The notes under the pieces were generated by a model, which did not search any database, was not told the origin of the DNA, and saw nothing but the letters and a program-made list of their open reading frames with translations. 64,000 bases of DNA from DASPOJ01 sp049790315 (GTDB taxonomy: Bacteria > Acidobacteriota > Terriglobia > Acidiferrales > UBA7541), in contig JBAQYV010000059.1 in NCBI GenBank assembly GCA_049790315.1, forward strand, positions 1-64,000, read 5' to 3'. Each line of letters begins with the position of its first letter. Position 1 is the first letter of the stretch. This document shows positions 9,346 through 17,817 of this stretch, piece by piece. The translations under genes were made by a program, and so were the position numbers.

Positions 9346-9468
9346 TCAAGCGGCTTTCATGAGCAAACACGCGATGTTATCGTGCTGCGGATGGTTTCCG
9401 GCAAACGCGAAAAGATCGGTCATGATTCGACGCAGCATTTCGTCCGGCGAGGAATCCGCTTCGTCATG
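9346..9468 (-). pseudogene. Remnant of the C-terminus of a PP2C/SpoIIE-type serine phosphatase
   Basis: The roughly 300-base gap between the secreted protein and the SDR gene holds a short minus-strand frame that reads HDEADSSPDEMLRRIM, then DLFAFAGNHPQHDNIACLLMKAA and stop. The last part looks like the C-terminal strand of RsbU/SpoIIE-like phosphatases, where a PQ.DD(I/M)T.(L/V)(L/V) pattern contributes metal ligands. Upstream of residue 1 the frame is closed by TAA (9469-9471) and I find no continuation in other frames, so only about 40 codons survive. The call rests on one motif. Confidence 0.4.
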
Positions 9469-9526
9469 TTAGTGCGGCGCTCTCGATGGGACGCAGACCG
9501 CAAGCCTGTCCGGTATGCGCCCAGGC

Positions 9527-10267
9527 TCAGGCTACGACGGATCGGCCGCCATCGACGACGAGAATTTGGCCGGTGACGAAATCAGCCTGTGTGAGATAGG
9601 AAACCGCGCCGGCGATATCTTCAGGGCGGCCCGTGCGCGCGAGGGGCGCGCGGCGGATAAAATCCTCGGCGAGTTCGGGCGCGTCGTCTGGAAATGAAAT
9701 CGTGCCCGGCGCCACGGCGTTCACGCGAATCTCCGGAGCCAGCGCACGCGAAAGACATCGCGTGAGCATGATCACGCCCGCCTTCGAGACGCAATAATGA
9801 ACATGTTTGGGCCACGCCAGCAATCCGCCGAGCGACGCGAAATTCACGATCGAGCCGCGGCCGCTTGCGCGAAGCAAGGGCGCGGCTGCTTGCGCGGCGA
9901 GGAATTGTGATTTCAGGTTCGTGGACATCATCGTGTCCCAATCGTCCTCGCTGATCTGCTCGAATGGTTTGCCGGTGAACATGCCCACGTTGTTGACACG
10001 CATGTCGAGGCGGCCGCGCATATTACCGGCCGCCTCGACCACCCGCAGCACGTCATCGCGGCGCGTTACGTCCGCCTCTTGCGCCTGCACGGCGCGGCCA
10101 AGCGCCGTAATCTCGCGCACCAGCGAATCCGCTTCCGCACGCGAGCGGCGATAGCTGAACACGATGTCAGCGCCATCGGCGGCCAGGCGCAACGCCACGC
10201 TGCGTCCGATGCGCCGCGCGCCGCCCGTCACGAGCGCCACGCGTCCATCCAGTGGCAGTGTCGTCAT
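9527..10267 (-). CDS. Short-chain dehydrogenase/reductase (pteridine-reductase-like motif)
   Basis: This 246-residue classical SDR has TGGARRIG at residues 15-22 as the nucleotide-binding loop. The TGxxxRxG form, with Arg in place of the usual Gly, resembles pteridine reductases and prefers NADPH. RVNNVG is the structural Asn motif, FASLGG holds the catalytic Ser, and HYCVSKA the YxxxK pair. The C-terminus ends with VTGQILVVDGG, typical of FabG-like members. A 71-residue ORF ends six bases upstream, suggesting a two-gene operon. The substrate could be a pteridine, a 3-oxoacyl thioester or another ketone. Confidence 0.85.
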   Translation of the reverse strand: MTTLPLDGRVALVTGGARRIGRSVALRLAADGADIVFSYRRSRAEADSLVREITALGRAVQAQEADVTRRDDVLRVVEAAGNMRGRLDMRVNNVGMFTGKPFEQISEDDWDTMMSTNLKSQFLAAQAAAPLLRASGRGSIVNFASLGGLLAWPKHVHYCVSKAGVIMLTRCLSRALAPEIRVNAVAPGTISFPDDAPELAEDFIRRAPLARTGRPEDIAGAVSYLTQADFVTGQILVVDGGRSVVA

Positions 10268-10273
10268 GCGAAA

Positions 10274-10489
10274 TTATTCGCCTGCCTGGGAGACATTGAA
10301 ACCGGGCAGCGTCTGCCCTTTGGCAGTGCGCTCGACGCGCACGCGGACCAAAGCTTCCTTTTCGGCCCCGCTACGCCGCAGAACCGCGATGGTGGTCAAC
10401 GCCTCGGTGTAAAGCCGCGTGACGAGATAGGTCTCGTCCGTGCCGTCCTTCTTCCATAGTTGGCCGACTTGTATGCGCTGTACAGGCAT
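10274..10489 (-). CDS. Small conserved-looking hypothetical protein
   Basis: This 71-residue ORF starts at ATG 10489 (a TTG directly before it is also open). It begins MPVQRIQVGQLWKKDGTDE and continues with LVTRLYTEALTTIAVLRRSGAE, then a basic VRVRVER stretch. The alternation of short strands suggests a small beta-rich fold; there is no signal peptide or membrane helix. It ends six bases before the SDR start on the same strand, which argues that it is translated. I do not recognise a named family. Confidence 0.6.
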   Translation of the reverse strand: MPVQRIQVGQLWKKDGTDETYLVTRLYTEALTTIAVLRRSGAEKEALVRVRVERTAKGQTLPGFNVSQAGE

Positions 10490-10710
10490 CAACGATTACG
10501 AGTGCGAGCCCCACTCGGAGCCCGTCAGAAATATCGAAGCCCAACGAATGTAGAGGCAAGCCGGAACCCTGTCAATCCACCCGAGTGCTACAAGTTGCCA
10601 TCCGAGGCGCTATTCCTTGGGTGAGATACCGATCAGGCAACCATTGCGCATGTCTTGTCCTCTTAGCATAAAAGCACTAATGCGACGGAGCAGGGTGTGC
10701 GAAGAAGGTA

Positions 10711-10716
10711 TATAAT
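10711..10716 (+). promoter_or_regulatory. Probable -10 element of the M48 protease gene
   Basis: A perfect TATAAT lies 44 bases upstream of the chosen ATG at 10760. No good TTGACA is present 16-18 bases further upstream, so the promoter is either activator dependent or has a weak -35. The 270-base gap from 10490 holds nothing else I can name. Confidence 0.5.
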
Positions 10717-10759
10717 CCCGAACACAGGCAATTTAGGTGCGACCCGGCAAGGGGGAGCA

Positions 10760-12160
10760 ATGAACGGAATCCGCAAGGCACTCGTAGGCGGTTTTCTGGC
10801 GACAGCTCTGGCCCTGGCTTGGCCCGTCTTCGGCAGCGCGCAGACAAGCACTTCACCAGCGCCGGCGCCGCAGGCCACGGCTCAGACAGCAAACCAGACA
10901 CAGACTCCGCAGCAAACGCAGCAGCCCACCGCTGCCGCGGGTCAATCGGCCAATACGACCGCGCCGCAACCGCCCACGCAACAACCGGCCGCGAGCGCGA
11001 CGCAGCAGCCGACAGCAGCCCCATCCGACACTTCGTCGCCTGTGCAGCCCGTCCAACAGCCGGCGCCCGCATCAACTGCAACGCCCGCGGCGCAAACACA
11101 ACAGCCGGCCGCTACAGCGTCGACAAGCGCGTCGGGCGACCAGGAAAAGGATGTCAAGGCCGGATCCGAGCAAGACGTGAACGCGATCGGCAACCGCAAA
11201 GTCGGTAGCGGCGTGAACTTGTACTCAATCGAGAGCGAAATCGCGCTCGGCAAACAGGCCGCGCAAGAAGTTGAAAAATCGTCGAAGCTTGTGGACGACC
11301 CGATCGTTGCCGATTACGTGAATCGTGTCGGCCAGCGTTTGGTGCGAAATTCCGATTGCAAAGTTCCGTTCACCATCAAGGTGATCGATTCCGACGAGAT
11401 CAATGCCTTTGCCCTGCCCGGCGGCTTCTTCTACGTCAACAGCGGATTGATTCTAGCCGCGGACGAGGAAGCGGAGTTGGCCGGCGTGATGGGCCACGAA
11501 ATCGCCCACGTCTGCGCGCGCCACGGCACACGCAACGCTACCAAAGAGCAGATTGCCGAATGGGCCACGATTCCACTGATCATGCTGGGCCCGGGCGGTT
11601 GGGCTGGCTACGGAATTTACGAAGGCTTGCAAATGGCCATTCCCATCGGCTTTCTGAAATTCTCGCGCGATGCGGAACGCGAAGCCGATTACCTCGGCCT
11701 GCAATACATGTACAAGGCGGGCTACGATCCAAACGCGTTCGTCAGCTTCTTTGAAAAAATTGAGGCCATGGAGAAGCGCCAGCCCGGAACCATCCCCAAG
11801 ATTTTTGCGGACCATCCACCCACGCCCGACCGTATGGCGGCCGCACAGAAAGAAATCGCCGAAATCTTGCCAGCGCGCGATTCGTATATCGTGACCACCT
11901 CGGAATTCGATCAGGTAAAAGCCCGCCTCCAACGTATCGAAAACAAGCAGAAGGTTCAGGACGCGCAACCCGGCAAGCCAACGCTGCGTACACGCACCGA
12001 CACGCAACAGCAAGGCACGGGACAAGCCGACCCAGGCTCTACGAGCACTGACGGCTCAGACGATCCGAACCGCCCGGTGCTAAAGAAGCGCACCGACGGG
12101 CCGGATAGCAACGACCCAACGAACACCTCGGGAACGACGCCCACGGGACAAATTAACTAG
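10760..12160 (+). CDS. M48 family zinc metalloprotease, secreted, with low-complexity N-terminal linker
   Basis: This 466-residue protein starts at ATG 10760 after GGGGGAG. A signal peptide (residues 1-30, ending GSAQ) is followed by about 100 residues of Gln/Pro/Thr/Ala low complexity, then an M48 peptidase domain. HEIAH (residues 246-250, within MGHEIAHVCARHGTRN) is the zinc and catalytic motif and READYLGLQYM supplies the third ligand. The domain layout matches periplasmic BepA/LoiP-like proteases that take part in outer-membrane quality control, although no TPR domain follows; the C-terminal 80 residues are polar and low complexity. Hairpin terminator downstream. Periplasmic location is inferred from the signal peptide. 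Confidence 0.88.
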   Translation: MNGIRKALVGGFLATALALAWPVFGSAQTSTSPAPAPQATAQTANQTQTPQQTQQPTAAAGQSANTTAPQPPTQQPAASATQQPTAAPSDTSSPVQPVQQPAPASTATPAAQTQQPAATASTSASGDQEKDVKAGSEQDVNAIGNRKVGSGVNLYSIESEIALGKQAAQEVEKSSKLVDDPIVADYVNRVGQRLVRNSDCKVPFTIKVIDSDEINAFALPGGFFYVNSGLILAADEEAELAGVMGHEIAHVCARHGTRNATKEQIAEWATIPLIMLGPGGWAGYGIYEGLQMAIPIGFLKFSRDAEREADYLGLQYMYKAGYDPNAFVSFFEKIEAMEKRQPGTIPKIFADHPPTPDRMAAAQKEIAEILPARDSYIVTTSEFDQVKARLQRIENKQKVQDAQPGKPTLRTRTDTQQQGTGQADPGSTSTDGSDDPNRPVLKKRTDGPDSNDPTNTSGTTPTGQIN

Positions 12161-12194
12161 GCGCCCATCTTGAAAGCGGCGTGATAATTCCTTC

Positions 12195-12233
12195 GCGGCC
12201 TCGGGAGTGAAATCCTGAGGCCGCTTAGCTTTT
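12195..12233 (+). terminator. Intrinsic terminator after the M48 protease gene
   Basis: GCGGCCTC at 12195-12202 pairs perfectly with GAGGCCGC at 12217-12224; the inner bases GGGA/TCCT extend the stem to about 12 pairs (one G-U) with a six-base loop. TTAGCTTTT follows. It lies 34 bases after the stop codon. Confidence 0.8.
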
Positions 12234-12339
12234 CGGCAAGGCTCTAGCCTTTGCCGCGAATTGTGCGCATCCAGAGGCTTGGTAATTTCAATCGTTGGGA
12301 ATATTGCTGGCGAGCTTCTCGAGTAAATAAGTTGGCGAA

Positions 12340-12636
12340 CTACTCGGATCGCGGTTGGTGCGCCACGCCCAGCCGGCGCATCTCTTCAGCATAGTAGCGG
12401 CGGTACAGAACGTCCCACTCTTCCGTTCCTTCCAGGATTTCGCGCTTCTGCGAGCTGATCTTTTCACGCACATGCGTCTCGAGCTGCTCTTCTTCCTTCA
12501 GCAGCACCGAAATAATCTGCACGATTTCCTGGCGGATGGTGTCGCGATCCTCTACGAATACGACATCATCTGAAGCCACAAGCACGTCGGTGATCACATG
12601 GGAAAGCCGGACGGTTTTTTCGCGGGTCAATCGCAT
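12340..12636 (-). CDS. DUF507 family protein (second of a tandem pair)
   Basis: This is a 98-residue, highly charged, helical protein. It begins MRLTREKTVRLSHVITDVLV and ends with the DVLYRRYYAEEMRRLG segment that is characteristic of DUF507. It contains RDTIRQEIVQIISVLLKEEEQLE, which matches the equivalent region of its upstream neighbour. It is cytoplasmic by prediction and of unknown function. It starts 34 bases after the stop of the paralogue at 12671-12952, so the pair is one transcription unit, convergent with the M48 gene. Confidence 0.85.
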   Translation of the reverse strand: MRLTREKTVRLSHVITDVLVASDDVVFVEDRDTIRQEIVQIISVLLKEEEQLETHVREKISSQKREILEGTEEWDVLYRRYYAEEMRRLGVAHQPRSE

Positions 12637-12670
12637 CGGATAATTTTCTGTTCCCTGCCCCTCTGGGGCC

Positions 12671-12952
12671 TCATCGCAAAATCAATTTTCGCTGCCGCGC
12701 CAGTTCGCCCTTCACCTTCTTGTACATGTCCTGGTAAGAGACGCCGGTGCGTTTCATTTCCTCGGCGTGGTCCGTCAGAATCTGGCGAACCTCGTCGTTG
12801 AGCTTTTCTTCGATGCCGATTTCTTCCTGCGCGGCCTTGCGAACGCGCTCGGTCACGGCTTCCGGCGCCGCCGTCTCAATCATATTCCCCGCGATCAGCC
12901 GCGTTACTACTCGCTGTGACAGGTATCCAACATAATCGCGAGACAACAACAC
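12671..12952 (-). CDS. DUF507 family protein (first of a tandem pair)
   Basis: This 93-residue protein starts at GTG 12952, nine bases after GGAGG. It reads MLLSRDYVGYLSQRVVTRLI, then IEEKLNDEVRQILTDHAEEMKRTGVSYQDMYKKVKGELARQR. It shares the helix-charge pattern and the EEM+R.G motif with the downstream DUF507 protein; tandem DUF507 pairs suggest that the two chains associate, which is an inference. It is divergent from the CtpA-type protease gene. Confidence 0.85.
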   Translation of the reverse strand: MLLSRDYVGYLSQRVVTRLIAGNMIETAAPEAVTERVRKAAQEEIGIEEKLNDEVRQILTDHAEEMKRTGVSYQDMYKKVKGELARQRKLILR

Positions 12953-13039
12953 GCTAAGTAGCCTCCGGACGCGTCCAAATGTATGTGCGAGCCTAGTCTA
13001 CTGGCGCGGTCGGAACAGTGTCAAGGAAGCTGCGCCGTG

Positions 13040-13048
13040 TGTTATAAT
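13040..13048 (+). promoter_or_regulatory. Extended -10 promoter of the CtpA-type protease gene
   Basis: TGT followed by TATAAT forms an extended -10 element. Transcription would begin near 13055, leaving a leader of only about 18 bases before the TTG start at 13073. This position rules out the more upstream in-frame starts. Confidence 0.55.
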
Positions 13049-13072
13049 TTTTTCTCAGGCGGAGGGTTGCCA

Positions 13073-14695
13073 TTGCGCGGAGAACGTCGTGGGTTGGCGC
13101 TCGTATTTGCGGTATTGATCCTATCCGCCGTCCTTGGCGGTGTTTACGGCCCGGCGGTTCGGGCCACGGCCACCAGCGCCGATCAGTTGAAGGACGCCGT
13201 TAGCCAGTTCACCAACGTCCTCGCCGTCGTTCAGCAGAATTACGCTGTGCCGGTTGACACCGACAAAGCTCTCTACGAGGGCGCGATCCCCGGCATGCTG
13301 CGGGTACTCGACCCGCATTCCACATTTTTCGATCCCCAGGCCTATGCGCTGCTGCGCGAAGATCAGCGCGGCGAATATTACGGCGTTGGCATGACCATCG
13401 CGCCAGACCGCGTAAATCAAAACCAAACCGAAGTGCTCGCGCCAATGGTGGGCACGCCAGCCTTCCGTGCGGGCATAAAACCGGGCGACATCATCTTGAA
13501 AGTGGACGGCAAACCGACCGACGGTCTCACCACTCCAGAAGTGGCCGATTTGCTGAAGGGACCCAAGGGCACGAACGTCGAGATTTCCGTGCACCGCGAA
13601 GGCACCGCGGCGCCGCTGAATTTCACAGTGATGCGCGATGAAATTCCCAAACATTCCGTGGACGTGGCGTTCATGCTGCGGCCGGGCATCGGATACATCA
13701 AGCTTTCCGGTTTCAATGAAACCACCGATTCGGAGATGAGTCAGGCGCTAAAGGATTTGGATGCTTCGTCGCTCGATGGATTGGTACTGGATCTTCGCGG
13801 GAATCCGGGCGGACTGTTGCAGGAAGCCATCGCCGTGTCCGACAAATTCCTGGATAAGAATCAACTCATCGTGTCCGATCACGGACGATCGTCGCCCGAG
13901 AAACGCTACTATGCGGTGAGCGGCAATCGCGGCGTCACATGTCCGCTGGTGGTTCTGATCAATGGCGGGTCCGCATCGGCCGCGGAAATCGTCACGGGCT
14001 CGATTCAAGATCACGACCGCGGCCTCGTCGTCGGGGAGCAAAGCTTTGGCAAAGGATTGGTGCAGAGCGTCTCCCAGTTGAGCGAAGATACTGGCTTGGC
14101 GCTCACAATCGCGCGCTACTACACGCCCAGCGGACGCTTGATCCAGCGCGATTACAAAGATATCTCGCTTTACGATTACCTATACAACCATAAGACGCCC
14201 GCGCCCACCGAAGTGAAGCTCACAGATGGCGGACGCCAGGTCACCGGCGGCGGCGGCATCACCCCCGACGTCGTCGTTGCCGAGCCCAAGCCCAACGATT
14301 TCCAGGAGCAACTGTTCCGGCACAACGTGTTTTACCCCTACATCAATCCGCTCAGCGTAGGCGGATTTTCAACCGCGTATCTCGGGACGCATCCCGACGT
14401 GACGCGCTCGTTCACCGCGGATGATGCAGTCATGGCCGATTTCCGCAAGTACCTCGACAAAGTAGGCGTTAAATATACCGACGCCGACATCACGGCCAAC
14501 CTCGATTGGATCAAGCACATGATCAAGCTCGAGGTCATCACCTGGGCTTTCGGATTGAACGACGGCTATAAGGTCGAACTCGAAAACGATCCGCAGATCG
14601 ATAAAGCTGTGGAATCGCTGCCGCAGGCGCGCGCGCTGTATCAAAACGTCCGCAAGATCATCGCTCAGCGAACGGGCGGCGATTCCGTTCAGTAG
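13073..14695 (+). CDS. S41 family C-terminal processing peptidase with PDZ domain
   Basis: With a TTG start at 13073 the protein has 540 residues. GGAGGG at 13061-13066 is correctly spaced for it, and the promoter -10 at 13043 excludes the longer frame from 12983. An N-terminal hydrophobic segment (LALVFAVLILSAVLGGVYG) anchors or exports it. The tail-recognition part has DPHSTFFDP, a PDZ domain follows (about residues 100-185, YYGVGM ... IKPGDIILKVDG), and the catalytic domain has INGGSASAAE with Ser302 and GEQSFGKG with Lys327, the Ser/Lys dyad of S41 peptidases. Such enzymes trim or degrade periplasmic proteins from their C-termini. About 100 residues after the core are lineage specific. 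Confidence 0.9.
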   Translation: MRGERRGLALVFAVLILSAVLGGVYGPAVRATATSADQLKDAVSQFTNVLAVVQQNYAVPVDTDKALYEGAIPGMLRVLDPHSTFFDPQAYALLREDQRGEYYGVGMTIAPDRVNQNQTEVLAPMVGTPAFRAGIKPGDIILKVDGKPTDGLTTPEVADLLKGPKGTNVEISVHREGTAAPLNFTVMRDEIPKHSVDVAFMLRPGIGYIKLSGFNETTDSEMSQALKDLDASSLDGLVLDLRGNPGGLLQEAIAVSDKFLDKNQLIVSDHGRSSPEKRYYAVSGNRGVTCPLVVLINGGSASAAEIVTGSIQDHDRGLVVGEQSFGKGLVQSVSQLSEDTGLALTIARYYTPSGRLIQRDYKDISLYDYLYNHKTPAPTEVKLTDGGRQVTGGGGITPDVVVAEPKPNDFQEQLFRHNVFYPYINPLSVGGFSTAYLGTHPDVTRSFTADDAVMADFRKYLDKVGVKYTDADITANLDWIKHMIKLEVITWAFGLNDGYKVELENDPQIDKAVESLPQARALYQNVRKIIAQRTGGDSVQ

Positions 14696-14797
14696 AGCTT
14701 TGCTTTTTCCGGCGTAGATCGGATAGCCGCGGATAATTCCTGATTCAATTTTACGTTTGAATTTCGCTGTCTGGGCGTAGCTCTGTCGGCGGATCGC

Positions 14798-16441
14798 TTA
14801 CAGAAACAGCAGTTGGTGCTGCGGGCTGCCGGGCGTGATCTGCGCCGCGATATTATCAAGCAGATCGAGACCCTGCGACGCCAGAAGCGGCAAGAGGCAC
14901 AGCGCGCGCTCCTGCAATTCGCCTTCGGGAAATAAAACGCCGGCAATTTCATGCTCGTGCGCTTCGAGCACGCCTGAGCGAAGCGCCTGTGCGCGCCCTG
15001 CTTTCTGCTCCAGGCTTTGAAACTGATGCAGCATCTTGCTTTCGGCCGTCTCGAGCGCCCCGATCAGCGTGCGATCGAGCTTCTCGATCGGCGCGCGCAA
15101 CCCGGCCAGAATCTTCTTCAGAGACGTTTCCCCGCTCTTGAATCGCGTCGCGAGCGATTTCGGCAAGGTATCGCGCTCCATCTGCTCGCGCAGAACCCGC
15201 GCGCCGTGAAATGTGTCCGACACCTGGAGATTATATTTCTCGAGCAGTCGCGCCACATGCGCGGGCACGAGCGTGATACTCGCGCGCGGAAGAATCGCCG
15301 GCATGCGCCCGAGCAACCGTTGGTATACAACCGAAGCCTGCGCGTAATACGCGGTCTCGGCCGGCCCCGCGATGTAGGCGGCCGTCGGAAGAAGCGTGTC
15401 CTGGACAATTGGCCGCAAAAGCACGTTGCCCGAAAACGCTTCGGGTGCGGCTTCGATCTCGCGCCGCAAATCACCGGCGCTCAAATCGCGATCGCCCACG
15501 GCGAACCCGGCGTTCTTGCGACGCACCGGCATTCTGTGCCCGCCCGCGGACCAGAACAGCAGCGTGCTGCGCTCGGTCACCTTCACCTGGGCGTGAAACC
15601 GATGCCGTTCAAGACGCTCCGCGCGGTGCAGCAATTCCTCGGAAAGCGTGGCGTGTTCATCGAGCGCGCGCAAATAAACCGGCGCTGCCAGCCGATGCAA
15701 CTCCGCATCGAGCGGATCGAGCAGTATCAAACCTAGTGGACCCAGCAGGCGCGCCAGCAGCTTGCCAAGCGCGGAACTATATGTGGCCTCGGAACGATAG
15801 GAATCGCGCAGCGCCGCCGCGATCTCCTCGGCGGACGGGCCTTCCAGATTATTGGTGGCGCGCGCAACGAGGTCTTCCACCGCATCGCCCAGCTTCAGCG
15901 TGCCAACGCTCGGTCCATCGCTATCGATTTCGTTTTCGTTTTCGTCGGCAACCTGCTCAAGCTCCAGACGCTCGTTCCCCTCGCGTCCGCGCCACAAGCA
16001 ATGATTGATCTCCGCGAGGTCGTGATCTTCCGCCGCCAGCCAAAAAATGGGCACCGCGTCGACACCAGACGCCGACAGCTCGGCAGCAACGCGCACAGCG
16101 GTCAACGCCTTGTGAAACGTATAGGCCGGCCCCGAAAACAGCGTTACTTGCTGCCCCGTGACAACGGCGACAGCGCCTCCCGCAAGCCGATCGAGATTGC
16201 GCTCAACAGTGGCGCCGCTTCCAAAACTGGCATTCTGCGCGCGCAATCGTTCGACCACCGCCGCCCGCATGGCCGGCTCATAGTGAATCTGCGATGCCGC
16301 TTCGCGCGCTCCTTCGAGTGTGGGAATATGCGCGTAAAAATCGGTTACGCTCGGAAAATCCTCAAGGAACGCGCGGTAAAGGCGCGTAGTCTGCGGCAGT
16401 TGCGCTGCAGGTATACAGTGAGACTCCATCGATGCGGCCAT
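14798..16441 (-). CDS. bshC: Bacillithiol biosynthesis cysteine-adding enzyme BshC
   Basis: This 547-residue protein starts at ATG 16441; a second ATG at 16429 is equally possible. TGQQVTLFSGPAYTFHKALTAVRVA and VPIFWLAAEDHDLAEINH are hallmark blocks of BshC, the putative ligase that joins cysteine to glucosaminyl malate in the last step of bacillithiol synthesis. A coiled-coil region (about residues 440-500, with many Glu, Arg and Lys) and a C-terminal ITPGSPQHQLLFL block complete the family layout. Length equals the usual 530-545. No bshA or bshB is in the window. The gene converges on the CtpA-type protease gene. Confidence 0.9.
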   Translation of the reverse strand: MAASMESHCIPAAQLPQTTRLYRAFLEDFPSVTDFYAHIPTLEGAREAASQIHYEPAMRAAVVERLRAQNASFGSGATVERNLDRLAGGAVAVVTGQQVTLFSGPAYTFHKALTAVRVAAELSASGVDAVPIFWLAAEDHDLAEINHCLWRGREGNERLELEQVADENENEIDSDGPSVGTLKLGDAVEDLVARATNNLEGPSAEEIAAALRDSYRSEATYSSALGKLLARLLGPLGLILLDPLDAELHRLAAPVYLRALDEHATLSEELLHRAERLERHRFHAQVKVTERSTLLFWSAGGHRMPVRRKNAGFAVGDRDLSAGDLRREIEAAPEAFSGNVLLRPIVQDTLLPTAAYIAGPAETAYYAQASVVYQRLLGRMPAILPRASITLVPAHVARLLEKYNLQVSDTFHGARVLREQMERDTLPKSLATRFKSGETSLKKILAGLRAPIEKLDRTLIGALETAESKMLHQFQSLEQKAGRAQALRSGVLEAHEHEIAGVLFPEGELQERALCLLPLLASQGLDLLDNIAAQITPGSPQHQLLFL

Positions 16442-16580
16442 GATATATGGGCGCGACAGCCCCGGCAAACTGCCGGTCCGTCGGTAGTGTTTTGATGTCG
16501 AATCGCGGCTGAGGGTTCAATAAATTAGCGCAAAACTATGCCGGATGGGCTCTCCGGCACACGAAGAAATTGGGTGGGCA

Positions 16581-17486
16581 CTAAGCTGGCCGCGTGGAAG
16601 CCGGTACATCCATCCATGAAGCGACGATCGCGTCGATTTCCCCGCGTTCCTGCTCCGTGGGAGTCAAAAGCGGCCGCCGCGGCAAGCCACCGAAGTAACC
16701 AAGGCGATCCATCGCGTACTTCAGGCCCGCCGGCCCCAATCCCGAAGCGATTTTCCGCGAAGCGGGTTCGAGTTTTTCTTCAAGCGCGCGGGCCTGGACG
16801 AGTTCGCCGGCGCGCGCCAAGCGATACACCTGCGCGCACGGTTCGGGAAACGCGGACGCTAACGCCAGAACACCTCCCCGCGCGCCCACGCTAAGCGACG
16901 CGACGAGCGTGGTGGCCGAACCGACCAACACCGAGAACGTCGACCGTACTGCGCGCGCTGTTTCCGCCGCGCGCTCCACGCTGCCGGAGCTATCTTTGAT
17001 GCCAATGATGTTCGGATGTTCGGCAAGCCGCGCCGTTACCTGCGCCTCTACCGTGACGCCTGTAAACACAGGCACGGAATAAATCAGAATTGGCACGGGC
17101 GAGGCGTCGGCCACGCGATGATAGTGCTCGATAATCGCGCGCGCATGCATGAAGGGCTTGTAGTAGCTCGGCGTGCGCACCAGTACGGCCGAGTATCCCA
17201 GTGCCGCGGCGCGCAGCGTGCGATGAATGGTTTCGGCGGTTGTCTCCGCGCCGGTTCCCGCAAGCGCTGTTTTGTCTGGAGCCGCGTTCTCAAGCACTGT
17301 GGCCCAAACGCGCTCAGATTCGTCCGCGGAAAGCAGCGCCGCTTCGCCGGTTGAGCCAGTCACCACGTACCCCGCAAGGCCGGTGCGGTTGTATCGGGCT
17401 ACATTCGCCGCCAGGTTCGCGAGATCGAGCGAATCGTCCGCGCGGAACGGCGTGGTAAGCGCCGCGAACATTCCTTCGAGCTTCAT
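16581..17486 (-). CDS. DapA-family aldolase/lyase, probably 4-hydroxy-2-oxoglutarate-aldolase-like
   Basis: This 301-residue TIM-barrel protein has ALTTPF near the start, VTGSTGEAALLSADE, and NIIGIKDSSG with the Schiff-base Lys near residue 165. In true dihydrodipicolinate synthase the Tyr motif is YNVPxRTG, whose Arg binds the substrate carboxylate; here it reads YSVPVFTG, without the Arg. YSVP..TG resembles 4-hydroxy-2-oxoglutarate aldolases, so lysine biosynthesis is unlikely. The exact 2-oxoacid substrate is not determined. No related catabolic genes are adjacent. Confidence 0.8.
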   Translation of the reverse strand: MKLEGMFAALTTPFRADDSLDLANLAANVARYNRTGLAGYVVTGSTGEAALLSADESERVWATVLENAAPDKTALAGTGAETTAETIHRTLRAAALGYSAVLVRTPSYYKPFMHARAIIEHYHRVADASPVPILIYSVPVFTGVTVEAQVTARLAEHPNIIGIKDSSGSVERAAETARAVRSTFSVLVGSATTLVASLSVGARGGVLALASAFPEPCAQVYRLARAGELVQARALEEKLEPASRKIASGLGPAGLKYAMDRLGYFGGLPRRPLLTPTEQERGEIDAIVASWMDVPASTRPA

Positions 17487-17562
17487 GACAAAATTGTAAC
17501 CGAGGGTGACGCCAAAAAAAAGCCCGCGTGCCGCTGGATAGTGTTCCGATTTCGCGTTGGCT

Positions 17563-17706
17563 TCAGTTCCTCGAGGCGCCCACTACGGTATTGCATGGTT
17601 CGAGGCTGATCGCTTTGTTCAGAGGATTTATTTTTCCTACCGTAACAGCGATAAGCTGTTCTTCACTCAGCGGTGTGTTTTTGGGTCGTTGCCCTTTATC
17701 GTTCAT
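17563..17706 (-). CDS. Possible 47-residue small protein
   Basis: The 330-base gap between the DapA-like gene and carB contains an AT-richer stretch with a minus-strand frame MNDKGQRPKNTPLSEEQL through VGASRN and stop. The LSEEQLIAVTVG part resembles the helical leader region of some ribosomally made peptides, but there is no GG cleavage motif and no modifying enzyme nearby. No Shine-Dalgarno sequence precedes the ATG. It may be a real small gene or chance. Confidence 0.25.
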   Translation of the reverse strand: MNDKGQRPKNTPLSEEQLIAVTVGKINPLNKAISLEPCNTVVGASRN

Positions 17707-17817
17707 GCTCTGGGGAACGGAGCCGAAACGGCCCCGCGCATCATCGACGCAAAGCGGGCTGAATCGGCAACGCAAGATTAGGACACTACCCGTCGCTGGG
17801 CCGCCAGCCCCTCGCGA

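Noticed and set aside
9286..9576. 96-codon plus-strand frame in the gap before the SDR gene
   Set aside because: Arg-rich shadow without start signal; the opposite strand gives a better explanation (phosphatase remnant).
12983..13072. Upstream extension of the CtpA-type protease frame
   Set aside because: The extended -10 promoter at 13040-13048 lies inside it, and a well-spaced GGAGGG precedes TTG 13073.
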